Assembly (NCBI GenBank): GCA_035307785.1
Contig: DATGHS010000056.1
Location: forward strand, 1 to 20,568
Direction of reading: 5' to 3'
Length of the DNA: 20,568 nt
DNA from: DATGHS01 sp035307785
GTDB lineage: Bacteria > Planctomycetota > Planctomycetia > Gemmatales > Gemmataceae
In this document: in pieces, positions 5,429 through 12,806 of the stretch
Layout of the letters: the number at the start of each line of letters is the position of its first letter
How positions within the stretch are numbered: the first letter of the stretch is position 1
Notes under the pieces: model-generated
Seen by the model: the letters and a program-made list of their open reading frames with translations, nothing else
What the model was told of the DNA's origin: nothing
Database searches by the model: none
Made by a program: the position numbers and the translations under genes

Positions 5429-7289
5429 AATTCCCCTTCCACTGGACGAATCCCTCCAGCGCATAATACTCCGGCAGGCCCAGCCGGTCGTAAAGCTTGG
5501 CGGTATCGCGGTTACGGTCTTCGGCTCGCTGCCAGAACTCGCGGGTATCGCTGGAACCGGGGTACATCGCCCGGTCCTTTTGCGACTGGTGCCGAAAGAT
5601 CGCTAATTTCTTCCGCTCCAGATCATACGAACCAAGCGGCACAGCCCGCTCAATTTCGTGAGGTTGCCACTCTTCCCAGGCCCCGCGGTAGAGCCAAACC
5701 TCAAAGTCTTGCGCCTGCTTCTGCACCCGCCGAACGGCTTCGAAAATCGCCTCGGCACAGATCCGGTGCGTGCCATGCGGGTCGGACATTTCGCCCGCCA
5801 GGTATATCTGCTTCGGCTGCATGCGCTTCAGCAATTGCACAATATCGTCGATGTCTTGCGGATCGATGGGCTTTTTCTCGGCCGAACCGGTGCGGTAGAA
5901 GCGCAGATTCATGAATTCCAGTTGGCCCGGCGGAATGCCGCACGCCGAGGCCGCCGCTCGTGCTTCCGTCTCGCGAATCAGTTTTTTGATTTCGAGCAAA
6001 TCGCTGGAATCGATTTCGCCCGGCCGGCGCTTGCGCAGGAATTCTTCCACCCGCTTCTGAATTTCGCCGGTGCGATCCTGGTCGATGTCGAAGAATTTGT
6101 TGAACGAGCGCACGAAATCGATGAAGCGCCAAGCATCGTGGTCGAAGACGGCCACATTGCCGCTGGTCATGTAGGCAACGTGGACCTTATGCCCTTGTTC
6201 CACCAACCGGATCAGCGTCCCGCCCATGCTGATCACATCATCATCCGGATGCGGGCTGAATACGAGTATATTACGCGGCTGGGTCCCTGCCGGTTCGGTG
6301 CAAACCGTGCGCATGCGGTCGTGAAAGACGCGCTGGCCCAAGTCCTGAGCCGGCCCGTGCTCGCGCAGGAGTTCGTGGAGCTTGTGCTCCCGGAAGTCTT
6401 CATCATTCAGCTTCAAGAGTGGTTTGTTGACTTCGAGGCTCAGCCAAATGACCGCCTGGCGAATGCGCTCGTCATTCCACTGAATCGAGCCCAATTCCCA
6501 CGGCCGGCGGCAAGCACTTAGCTCTCCGGCCGCCGCGCGGTCGAGAACCACGGTGGCATCCGAATGCGTTTGCAGAAAGCTGGCCGGCACGTTGATGCCC
6601 GGCGGCTCTTCCACCATTTGCCGCACGATTGTGGCCTTGTGCTCGCCGTAGGCCATCAAGATCACTTGCCGCGCTTCCATAATCGTGCCGATGCCCATAG
6701 TGATCGCATGGTGCGGCACATTCTCTTCGCCATAAAACCCGGAAGCAGCATCAAGTCGAGTGACCGGATCGAGCGTGACCAGCCGAGTGCGGCTCGACCG
6801 GCCGGAACCCGGTTCGTTGAAGCCGATGTGCCCGGTCCGGCCAATGCCGAGGATTTGCAAATCGAGCCCACCCTTCTGGCGGATCAATTGCTCGTAGCGC
6901 ATGCATTCTTTTTCGACTTCATCCTGCTTCCACGTACCCTTCGGAATGAAGATTTGCGATTCTGGAACATTCAGGTACTTAAAGAGGTTCTCGTGCATGA
7001 AGCGGTCGTAACTATGCTCATCCGCCGGCTTCATCGGGTAGTATTCGTCGAGATTAAACGTGATGACGCGCGAGAAGTCGAGCGCTTCCTCTTCGCGCAT
7101 GCGCCGCAACTCTCGATAGAGGCCCAGCGGCGTCGAGCCGGTGGCAAGGCCCAGCACCGTGGGCCGTTCGAGCGCGTTGTTATGGACGATCAGGTTCCGA
7201 ACGATCAAAGCCACGTGCCGTGAAGCTTGGGAACTGTCGGGAAAAACGAGGGTGGGTATGAGCACATTCGGCACATACAACGACGACAT
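5427..7289 (-). CDS. Glucosamine-6-phosphate deaminase-like domain fused to a PIG-L-type deacetylase domain
   Basis: A 620-aa cytoplasmic fusion. The start at ATG 7289 is preferred because GGAGGTG lies about 10 nt upstream; ATG 7313 is an alternative with GGAG close by. Residues 1 to about 265 are NagB-like: ATGSTP at 49-54, NLDEY at 79-83 with the proton-shuttling Asp81, and GRTGHIGFNEPG at 150-161. Residues 340-620 are PIG-L/LmbE-like: SPHPDDD at 345-351 (zinc ligands His347 and Asp350) and DPHGTH at 503-508, the HxxH ligand pair. NagB turns glucosamine-6-P into fructose-6-P and ammonia; PIG-L enzymes remove N-acetyl groups from GlcNAc conjugates, so one chain could deacetylate and then deaminate an amino sugar. 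In E. coli NagB the residue at Thr152 is the catalytic Asp (D141); the Thr variant recurs in fused relatives as I recall them. The substrate is inferred. Confidence 0.9.
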   Translation of the reverse strand: MSSLYVPNVLIPTLVFPDSSQASRHVALIVRNLIVHNNALERPTVLGLATGSTPLGLYRELRRMREEEALDFSRVITFNLDEYYPMKPADEHSYDRFMHENLFKYLNVPESQIFIPKGTWKQDEVEKECMRYEQLIRQKGGLDLQILGIGRTGHIGFNEPGSGRSSRTRLVTLDPVTRLDAASGFYGEENVPHHAITMGIGTIMEARQVILMAYGEHKATIVRQMVEEPPGINVPASFLQTHSDATVVLDRAAAGELSACRRPWELGSIQWNDERIRQAVIWLSLEVNKPLLKLNDEDFREHKLHELLREHGPAQDLGQRVFHDRMRTVCTEPAGTQPRNILVFSPHPDDDVISMGGTLIRLVEQGHKVHVAYMTSGNVAVFDHDAWRFIDFVRSFNKFFDIDQDRTGEIQKRVEEFLRKRRPGEIDSSDLLEIKKLIRETEARAAASACGIPPGQLEFMNLRFYRTGSAEKKPIDPQDIDDIVQLLKRMQPKQIYLAGEMSDPHGTHRICAEAIFEAVRRVQKQAQDFEVWLYRGAWEEWQPHEIERAVPLGSYDLERKKLAIFRHQSQKDRAMYPGSSDTREFWQRAEDRNRDTAKLYDRLGLPEYYALEGFVQWKGN

Positions 7290-7367
7290 GACCGGCCCAC
7301 CTCCAGAAGGCATAGCGCTCCACGATGAATTTACTTCCGTCCATCATATGTATTATGAAAGTTAGCG

Positions 7368-7384
7368 ACGCTTCGTAGAAGCGT
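7368..7384. other. Hairpin in the divergent nagB-like/thiSG intergenic region
   Basis: A perfect 7-bp stem ACGCTTC/GAAGCGT has a GTA loop, followed by GGTTAACCC. It lies 33 bp before the thiS-thiG start. It has no U tract in either direction, so an operator or leader role is possible. The 128-bp gap is too short for, and lacks the conserved boxes of, a TPP riboswitch. Confidence 0.35.
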
Positions 7385-7417
7385 GGTTAACCCGGCTCAT
7401 TGAAATGAGAAACATCG

Positions 7418-8452
7418 ATGCCCACCATCACCGTAAATGGCGAATCCCGCCCACTCCCCGAACCGTGGACCGTGGCCGAACTTCTACGACGACTGGGCCA
7501 CGACAACGGCAAGGTCGCGGTCGAAGTGAATCGGGATGTAGTTCCGCGCGCCCGCCATTCGGAGCAGCATTTACGCGACGGCGATGCCGTGGAAATCGTT
7601 ACACTGGTTGGCGGCGGCAGCGGCGAATCGATTCCGCAAGATAAGCCGCTGGTGATCGGCAAGTTTCGCTTTCGTAGCCGGCTGATCACGGGCACGGGCA
7701 AATATGCAACGTACGACCTGATGCGCGATTGCCTCGCCGCCAGCGGTTGCGAAGTGACGACGGTCGCTGTGCGCCGCGAGCGGCTGATCGACAGCCAGGG
7801 CCGCAATCTGCTCGATTATCTCGACTTGAAGCGCTTCACGATCCTGCCAAACACGGCCGGCTGCTTCAACGCGGAAGACGCCATACGCCACGCCCGGCTG
7901 GCGCGCGAGCTTCTCACTAATTTGAGTAATCCCGGCGCCGAGTGGGTGAAGCTGGAATGCCTGGGCGACCGCAAGACGCTGCTGCCCGACCCCATCGACA
8001 CGCTGAAAGCCACCGAGCAACTGGTGAAAGAAGGCTTTCAGGTCTTGGTTTACACGACCGATGATCCAATCCTGGCGCAAAGGCTAAAGGAAGCCGGGGC
8101 CGCGAGCGTAATGCCCGCTGGCAGCCCCATCGGCAGCGGGCAGGGAATCCTCAACGGCAACAACATTCGCATTATTCTCGAATACTTAAAAGACGGCGAC
8201 CCGGATTATCCGGTCATCGTCGATGCCGGTGTGGGCACGGCCAGTGACGTTTCCGCTGCGATGGAGCTCGGCTGCGACGGCGTGCTGCTGAACACGGCGA
8301 TTGCTCAGGCCCAAGATCCGCTGCGCATGGCCCACGCCATGCGCATGGCCTGCGAAGCCGGCCGGCTCGCGTATCTAGCGGGGAGAATTCCGCGTAAACT
8401 GTATGCAAGTGCATCCAGCCCGATGGAAGGGCGGATTGCGGCGAGCAAGTAA
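7418..8452 (+). CDS. thiG: Fused sulfur carrier ThiS - thiazole synthase ThiG
   Basis: A 344-aa protein. Residues 1-67 are a ThiS beta-grasp domain (MPTITVNGESRPLP, then DGDAVEIVTLVGGG) whose natural end is a Gly-Gly. Residues about 75-335 are ThiG: ITGTGKY, TTVAVRRE, LPNTAGC, the Schiff-base Lys178 in EWVKLE, then MPAGSPIGSGQG and VDAGVGTASD. ThiG builds the thiazole phosphate of thiamine from deoxyxylulose 5-P, dehydroglycine and sulfur carried as a thiocarboxylate on the ThiS C-terminus. In this fusion the GGG (65-67) is followed by SGES, so a free thiocarboxylate needs cleavage or another sulfur route. Such bifunctional proteins are already annotated in other bacteria. ATG 7418 has only a weak ribosome site. 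The 126-aa gene downstream may share the transcript. Confidence 0.93.
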   Translation: MPTITVNGESRPLPEPWTVAELLRRLGHDNGKVAVEVNRDVVPRARHSEQHLRDGDAVEIVTLVGGGSGESIPQDKPLVIGKFRFRSRLITGTGKYATYDLMRDCLAASGCEVTTVAVRRERLIDSQGRNLLDYLDLKRFTILPNTAGCFNAEDAIRHARLARELLTNLSNPGAEWVKLECLGDRKTLLPDPIDTLKATEQLVKEGFQVLVYTTDDPILAQRLKEAGAASVMPAGSPIGSGQGILNGNNIRIILEYLKDGDPDYPVIVDAGVGTASDVSAAMELGCDGVLLNTAIAQAQDPLRMAHAMRMACEAGRLAYLAGRIPRKLYASASSPMEGRIAASK

Positions 8453-8475
8453 GCCGCCTTTTTGTGGCATTAATT

Positions 8476-8856
8476 ATGGGCCGGCAAATCCGCTTTTTTC
8501 TCTGCGATACTATGCGTGCGGCAATCGAAGACGAAGGCCAACGACGGGGCGTCACATTAGTCACAACTTATTCGCCGGAAGAAGGCTCGATCCAATATTC
8601 GAACATGGCAGAGCGCGAAGGGCGCCTCTGGACCGAAGCCGGTGATCCAACGAATTACAACGCGCTGTGTCGAGCGATAAAAAAAGGCGCTGTTTACGAT
8701 CACGAACTGGGTCTGTGGGTAAAGCGTGTCTCGTACACGGCATTCGTCACCTTCAAAGAAGAACGTCAGAAGGCCATCGATGAATTGGTCGAAAAGAATC
8801 GGAAGTACGCCATCGAGGTACTCGGCGGTCGTCCAGTAAAAGATTCGAGCCAGTAG
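8476..8856 (+). CDS. Hypothetical protein downstream of thiSG
   Basis: I do not recognise this 126-aa protein. ATG 8476 is preferred to GTG 8464; neither has a clear ribosome site, and translation may depend on the thiSG frame that stops 23 nt upstream. It begins GRQIRFFLCDTMRAAIEDEGQRRG, which reads like a strand-helix start. It then has a central region NYNALCRAIKKGAVYDHELGLWVKRVSYTAF and a charged C-terminal helix EERQKAIDELVEKNRKYAIEVLGG. There is no signal peptide or membrane segment. Codon use looks normal for the neighbourhood, which supports a real gene. It is convergent with the aminotransferase. Confidence 0.6.
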   Translation: MGRQIRFFLCDTMRAAIEDEGQRRGVTLVTTYSPEEGSIQYSNMAEREGRLWTEAGDPTNYNALCRAIKKGAVYDHELGLWVKRVSYTAFVTFKEERQKAIDELVEKNRKYAIEVLGGRPVKDSSQ

Positions 8857-8861
8857 TCCGC

Positions 8862-8877
8862 CGCGCTCTGCAGCGCG
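8862..8877. terminator. Short GC hairpin between convergent genes
   Basis: CGCGCT (8862-8867) pairs with AGCGCG (8872-8877) around a CTGC loop, in the 26-bp gap between two convergent stop codons. There is no U tract, so any bidirectional terminator role is weakly supported. Confidence 0.3.
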
Positions 8878-8882
8878 ACACA

Positions 8883-10088
8883 CTACCCGATAATCTCCTC
8901 CACCGCCGCGGCCAACCGATCGATCTCCTCATGCGTGTTATAGAAATGCGTCGACACTCGCAGCAGCAAGTAATCCGGCCGGATGACAATCGGAATCTCG
9001 ATGCCGCGTTGCCAGAATTCCTGACGCAATTCCGACCATTCGCGCTTGACCTTGTCCGCAATGCGGAACGCGGTCATGGATCCGTGAAGAAGCGGAAGGG
9101 CTGGCGTGGCCAATTCCAGGCCGCATAGGCCCGTTAGCCGTTGTCGCGTGTATTGCACCAATTCCTCAATCCGATTGCGAATCTTGTCCCAACCTAACTT
9201 CGCTTGAAACTCGATGGCCTCCGGCACGGCGAGCCAGGGACAGAAGTCGCGCGTGCCTTCGAATTCCAACGCGCGAGTCCGAGGCGTGGAGCCGTACTCA
9301 TCGGCAGCGTCCACATTCTTGCGCTCGTAATGCCAGCCCCAGCTAACTTGCATCGGTTCAATTCGCTCGATCGCTTCCGGCAGGAAATAGAGAAAGCCGG
9401 TCCCGATCGGCGCCAGCAGCCATTTGTGGCCGTTGGCGCAATAGAAGTCCGCGTGGATCTCTTCGACATTCAGCGGAATCATAGCCGGCGCATGGGCTCC
9501 GTCTACGACCGTCATGATGCCACGCCGACGAGCCTCCGCACAAATTTCCTTCGCCGGCAACACCAGCCCTGTCGGTGACAGCACGTGGCTGAAAAAGAGC
9601 AGCCGCGTGCGCTCGGTCATCGCCGCGGCAAAGGCCCGAACGATTTCTTCCGGCGAATTCGCCATCACCGGCAAGGGAAAGGTTCGCAGTGTCAGTCCCT
9701 GGCGAATCGCCGCGCGTTCCCAGCACCAATGCATCGCCCCGTATTCATGGTCGGTCAGCAGGATTTCTCCCGGTGCTGCCAATTGCAGCGACGACGCCAC
9801 GATGTTGATCGCCACGCTCACATTCGCCGTGAAAACTAGCCGCTCCGGCCGCCCGCCGATGTAGCGAGCCAATGCTTCCCGGGCCTGCCAGAGCAACGGC
9901 GGCAAGCGGCGGACAATGAAATCGGTCGGCTCCGCCGCGAGCTGCTTTCGGAATTCCGTAACACGCTCGAACACGCACCGGGGCAGCGGACCAAAGGAGC
10001 CGGTGTTGAGATTGCAAACATTCGGATCGAGCAGCATGGCCGAGCGAGCCTGCTGCCAGAATGGATCGTTGAGAGAATCGGTTGTCAT
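8883..10088 (-). CDS. PLP-dependent class V aminotransferase (isopenicillin-N-epimerase / cysteine-desulfurase-like)
   Basis: A 401-aa cytoplasmic enzyme. The start is ATG 10088, with AGGA 6 nt upstream, rather than TTG 10094. Fold-type-I class V features appear in order: LNTGSFGPLP at 27-36, the PLP-phosphate loop TANVSVAIN around 87-95, VDGAHAPAM with cofactor Asp196, and NGHKW with Schiff-base Lys222. The C-terminal domain has EFEGTRDF and ends in the helix EEIDRLAAAVEEIIG. The closest named relatives are isopenicillin N epimerase (CefD) and the broader selenocysteine lyase/cysteine desulfurase group, but general homologues with that label act on many amino acids. The mobile Cys loop typical of IscS/SufS desulfurases is not seen, so a sulfur role is uncertain. 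It is convergent with the gene at 8476. Confidence 0.85.
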   Translation of the reverse strand: MTTDSLNDPFWQQARSAMLLDPNVCNLNTGSFGPLPRCVFERVTEFRKQLAAEPTDFIVRRLPPLLWQAREALARYIGGRPERLVFTANVSVAINIVASSLQLAAPGEILLTDHEYGAMHWCWERAAIRQGLTLRTFPLPVMANSPEEIVRAFAAAMTERTRLLFFSHVLSPTGLVLPAKEICAEARRRGIMTVVDGAHAPAMIPLNVEEIHADFYCANGHKWLLAPIGTGFLYFLPEAIERIEPMQVSWGWHYERKNVDAADEYGSTPRTRALEFEGTRDFCPWLAVPEAIEFQAKLGWDKIRNRIEELVQYTRQRLTGLCGLELATPALPLLHGSMTAFRIADKVKREWSELRQEFWQRGIEIPIVIRPDYLLLRVSTHFYNTHEEIDRLAAAVEEIIG

Positions 10089-10108
10089 TGCCAATCCTGA
10101 ATTTCGTA

Positions 10109-10159
10109 GACGGCGCTGCCAGCGTCGTCAGGGGACTCGACGACGCTGGCAGCGTCGTC
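10109..10159. repeat. Inverted repeat with self-palindromic arms
   Basis: Arms 10109-10129 and 10139-10159 (21 bp each) are inverted copies with one mismatch, separated by 9 bp. Each arm is itself a near-perfect palindrome: GACGACGCTG, one central base, CAGCGTCGTC. It lies 20 bp upstream of the aminotransferase start. The rest of the gene-free stretch to purF (10160-10429) shows no other clear feature. Confidence 0.8.
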
Positions 10160-10429
10160 TCCGGAAGCGCATTTGGCAGCTGCAACCGTCTCCACCCATT
10201 CACGTTTATTGCGATCGTTGCGAGATTCCACCCGCGCCTCGGCTAACCCTCGCTCGGAACGGCACTTCTGATCCTGAAGAATCGCTTCGACCATTGCGAA
10301 CGCTTTTCAAACCCGGTCCATCAGCTCGAAATCAACGAATTCCCCTTCATGTGCTTCTTGTGAAGAATCGCGCCGGCCCTTAGAATGAAATTGTCACTCT
10401 CCAATATTCCGCACCGCACGAGGCAGCCC

Positions 10430-12016
10430 ATGGACGAATTACACCATGAATGTGGTATCGCCGCGATCTATCACCTTCATGGCCCCGTGCAATCGTCGCT
10501 GCTGCAGACCACCGCTCCGTACCAAGTCTCCCGCCTGATGCCACGCTTGCTGCTTGACTTGCAAAACCGCGGGCAACTGGCGGCCGGCTTCAGCACCTAT
10601 AACCCCGACCGCGGCCAACTGATTGAAACCTACAAGGCTAATGGCACCGTTATCGAAGCCTTTCGGCTCAACCACAAGGACAAATTCGAAGAGATCATGG
10701 AGGACCACGAAGGCCGCGCGGCCATTGGCCATGTCCGCTACGCCACTACCGGCCCGATGACCCGGCAATACGCTCAGCCATTCGAGTGGCGCCACGGCCG
10801 TAGGTGGAAATGGTTCAGCCTGGCCTTCAATGGGCAACTGGCGAACTTCCCACTTCTAAGAGCGGAACTGCTCGCCAAGCCGCACTACCATCTCACGCGT
10901 GAAAACGACACCGAAGTTCTGATGCATTACATCGCCTATGAACTGCGCGGCGATGAACGGCCCGACCTCGTGGACGTCTTTCGCCGTCTCGCCGAAAAAT
11001 TCGACGGCGCCTACAACCTCGTCTTCCTAAATGCGATGGGCGACATGGTGGTGCTGCGCGATCCGAAAGGCTTCCGGCCGCTCTGCTACGCGGTGGACGG
11101 CCCGCTCTTTGCCGCCGCCAGCGAAAGCGTGGCCCTGCTGAACCTCGGCTTCCGCGAAATCCACAACCTAGAGCCCGGCGAATTGATGCTCATTCAGGAT
11201 AACCAGGTGCGCAGGGTTCGGTATGCCCCGAAACAATCGCCGGCCCACTGCTTCTTCGAATGGGTTTACTTCGCCAACGTGGCCAGCACGCTCGACGACC
11301 GTAGTGTCTACCTCTCGCGCTCGGCTTTAGGCAAAGAACTGGCCGAACAGGAACGCAAGCTGAATCTGGTCCCGCTCGATGACGACACCATCGTGGTTCC
11401 GGTGCCCGACACCGGGAAGGCCGCCGCCGACTCCATGGCCTTCGAGTTGAAACTTCGTTCGGTGGAAGGCTTGATTCGCAACCGCTACGTGGGCCGGACC
11501 TTTATTGAAGGCACCAACCGGGCCGACCGCGTGCGCCTCAAGTTCACACCGCTGCGCGAAGTGCTGGAAGGCAAGCGCGTGCTGCTCATCGAGGATTCGA
11601 TCGTCCGGGCCACCACGCTGAAGACGCTGCTCGGCCACTTGCGCGATTTAGGCGGCGCCAAGGAAGTGCACGTGCGCGTGGCCTGTCCGCCGATTGTCGG
11701 TCCGTGTTTCTATGGCATTGACATGTCGGGTGTGCGCGAATTGTTCGCGCCGAAGTTCATGAAAGGCACGATGCCGACCGATGCCGAACAAGACGATATG
11801 GCCGAGGTGCTGGAAGCCGACAGCCTTCGCTATCTGCCGCTCGAGGCCGTGGCCCGCTGCATCGGTCTTCCGGACAAACACCTGTGCCGGGCTTGCCTCA
11901 CCGGCGAATACCCCACGTCCACCGGGCAGAAATTGTATCAACTCGACAAACTGGATCGCGGCACCAACGGCGTCCATCGCACAGTGGAATTGCCGATGGC
12001 GCGACAGTTGTCATAG
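10430..12016 (+). CDS. purF: Amidophosphoribosyltransferase (glutamine PRPP amidotransferase)
   Basis: A 528-aa cytoplasmic enzyme making 5-phosphoribosylamine from PRPP and glutamine, the first step of purine synthesis. The start is ATG 10430 (GAGG 6 nt upstream); ATG 10385 has no ribosome site. MDELHHE precedes Cys8 in CGIAAIYHL, which fits a short propeptide removed to expose the N-terminal nucleophile, as in the Bacillus-type enzyme. The glutaminase half shows GHVRYATTG and FNGQLAN. The transferase half has the PRPP loop EDSIVRATT at 388-396, where most relatives read DDSIVRGTT. Cys274, Cys426, Cys486 and Cys489 (LCRACLTGEYP) match the spacing of the four 4Fe-4S ligands. The loop change, Gly to Ala, could mean a divergent paralogue. 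It ends in the inverted repeat at 12011. Confidence 0.87.
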   Translation: MDELHHECGIAAIYHLHGPVQSSLLQTTAPYQVSRLMPRLLLDLQNRGQLAAGFSTYNPDRGQLIETYKANGTVIEAFRLNHKDKFEEIMEDHEGRAAIGHVRYATTGPMTRQYAQPFEWRHGRRWKWFSLAFNGQLANFPLLRAELLAKPHYHLTRENDTEVLMHYIAYELRGDERPDLVDVFRRLAEKFDGAYNLVFLNAMGDMVVLRDPKGFRPLCYAVDGPLFAAASESVALLNLGFREIHNLEPGELMLIQDNQVRRVRYAPKQSPAHCFFEWVYFANVASTLDDRSVYLSRSALGKELAEQERKLNLVPLDDDTIVVPVPDTGKAAADSMAFELKLRSVEGLIRNRYVGRTFIEGTNRADRVRLKFTPLREVLEGKRVLLIEDSIVRATTLKTLLGHLRDLGGAKEVHVRVACPPIVGPCFYGIDMSGVRELFAPKFMKGTMPTDAEQDDMAEVLEADSLRYLPLEAVARCIGLPDKHLCRACLTGEYPTSTGQKLYQLDKLDRGTNGVHRTVELPMARQLS

Positions 12017-12094
12017 TTTTTTGAGCCGGGAGCGCCAGCGACCGGTTGTTGAGCGCCTAACATCCGGTCGCTGGCGCTCCCGCCTCATAGTTTT
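12011..12094. mobile_element. Small palindromic element flanked by a 10-bp direct repeat
   Basis: A perfect 18-bp inverted repeat (12028-12045 and 12064-12081) with an 18-nt loop is bracketed by identical TCATAGTTTT at 12011-12020 and 12085-12094. The left copy contains the purF stop codon. Direct repeats around a palindrome look like a target-site duplication, so this may be a tiny non-autonomous inserted element (about 64 bp plus one repeat). It fills the gap between two convergent genes and could also halt transcription both ways. Confidence 0.5.
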
Positions 12095-12096
12095 AA

Positions 12097-12705
12097 TTAT
12101 GCCACATTGCGGCGGATTCCCGACTCCAAATCTTCCATCAAACTCTGCCGCATCTCGTGGCTGAGAACCCCGCTGGTATACCGGTAATCCTTGTAGTACA
12201 CTTCCAGCCGCGCGGGCTGCTGATAGTCTGCCAGCGCCGCCTGTTCCTCTGGTGACAAGGAAAACTCGAGCCAACCGGCCGTGCCGCCTGCTCGGTCCGC
12301 CGGCCGGCAGGTGAGCAAGTGGCTCGGAATCGCGGTCGAGCCCAAGTGCAAACGGACGTGATGGCCGGCCACTTCGCTCCAGTAACCCCAGTCGCGTACC
12401 GGCCCTTCACCCGGAGTTTCGAGCACAACGAGTCCCGCATGCAACTGGTCCCGCCCCGGCAGGAGTTGATTGAACCAATCCAGCTGCTGCTGCACGAGTT
12501 CCGGTTCATCCATGCGCGCGATCCGCAAGATTTCCTGAATGCGGAACCAAAGCGTTTGCCGGTTTTCGAAAATGACGACGACTTCAGGCCCCACCGCAAC
12601 GCGCCGATAGCGGTTCCGATAATTCCGATGCACTTCCCAGAATTCTTGCCGTCGCGCGGCATATTCCGCCAGCGGCACCATGTCATCGAGAGTTAGCGGG
12701 TGCAT
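12097..12705 (-). CDS. DUF3501 family protein
   Basis: A 202-aa soluble protein. ATG 12705 is chosen because it begins the conserved LTLDDMVPLAEYAARR motif; the frame extends to 12753 but that extension is encoded by the palindromic repeat at 12728. Family marks are RNRYRRVAVGPEVVVIFENRQTLW in pieces, then FRIQEILRIARM, a spaced LDWFNQLLPG, and HVRLHLG. These match the DUF3501 pattern of FEN(R)xT, QIQEMLR and LxxYNxLxP. Function is unknown; homologues are often near iron-sulfur or rubrerythrin genes, but nothing of that kind is here. It lies downstream of the aquaporin gene on the same strand, about 100 bp away across the hairpin, so cotranscription is uncertain. Confidence 0.72.
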   Translation of the reverse strand: MHPLTLDDMVPLAEYAARRQEFWEVHRNYRNRYRRVAVGPEVVVIFENRQTLWFRIQEILRIARMDEPELVQQQLDWFNQLLPGRDQLHAGLVVLETPGEGPVRDWGYWSEVAGHHVRLHLGSTAIPSHLLTCRPADRAGGTAGWLEFSLSPEEQAALADYQQPARLEVYYKDYRYTSGVLSHEMRQSLMEDLESGIRRNVA

Positions 12706-12727
12706 GGGAGAATTTTCCCGAGAGGAA

Positions 12728-12799
12728 CCGCGAGGCTCGAAGACTCGCCTCACGGCTTATTGACTTCCAAGCCGCGAGGCGAGTCTTCGAGCCTCGCGG
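12728..12799. repeat. 31-bp inverted repeat with palindromic arms
   Basis: Arms 12728-12758 and 12769-12799 are inverted copies with a single mismatch and a 10-nt loop. Each arm holds its own hairpin (CCGCGAGGC near one end, GCCTCGCGG near the other), so the DNA or RNA could fold as one long stem or two short ones. It sits between the aquaporin stop and the DUF3501 start on the minus strand and could attenuate read-through. Confidence 0.85.
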
Positions 12800-12806
12800 G
12801 TTTGCC

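Noticed and set aside
5658..6521. Long open frame (287 aa) antisense to the NagB/PIG-L gene
   Set aside because: Shadow of a high-GC gene; the opposite strand has clear catalytic motifs.
7314..7417. TPP riboswitch before thiS-thiG
   Set aside because: The conserved CTGAGA and GGATAATGCC-type boxes are absent and the gap is too short.
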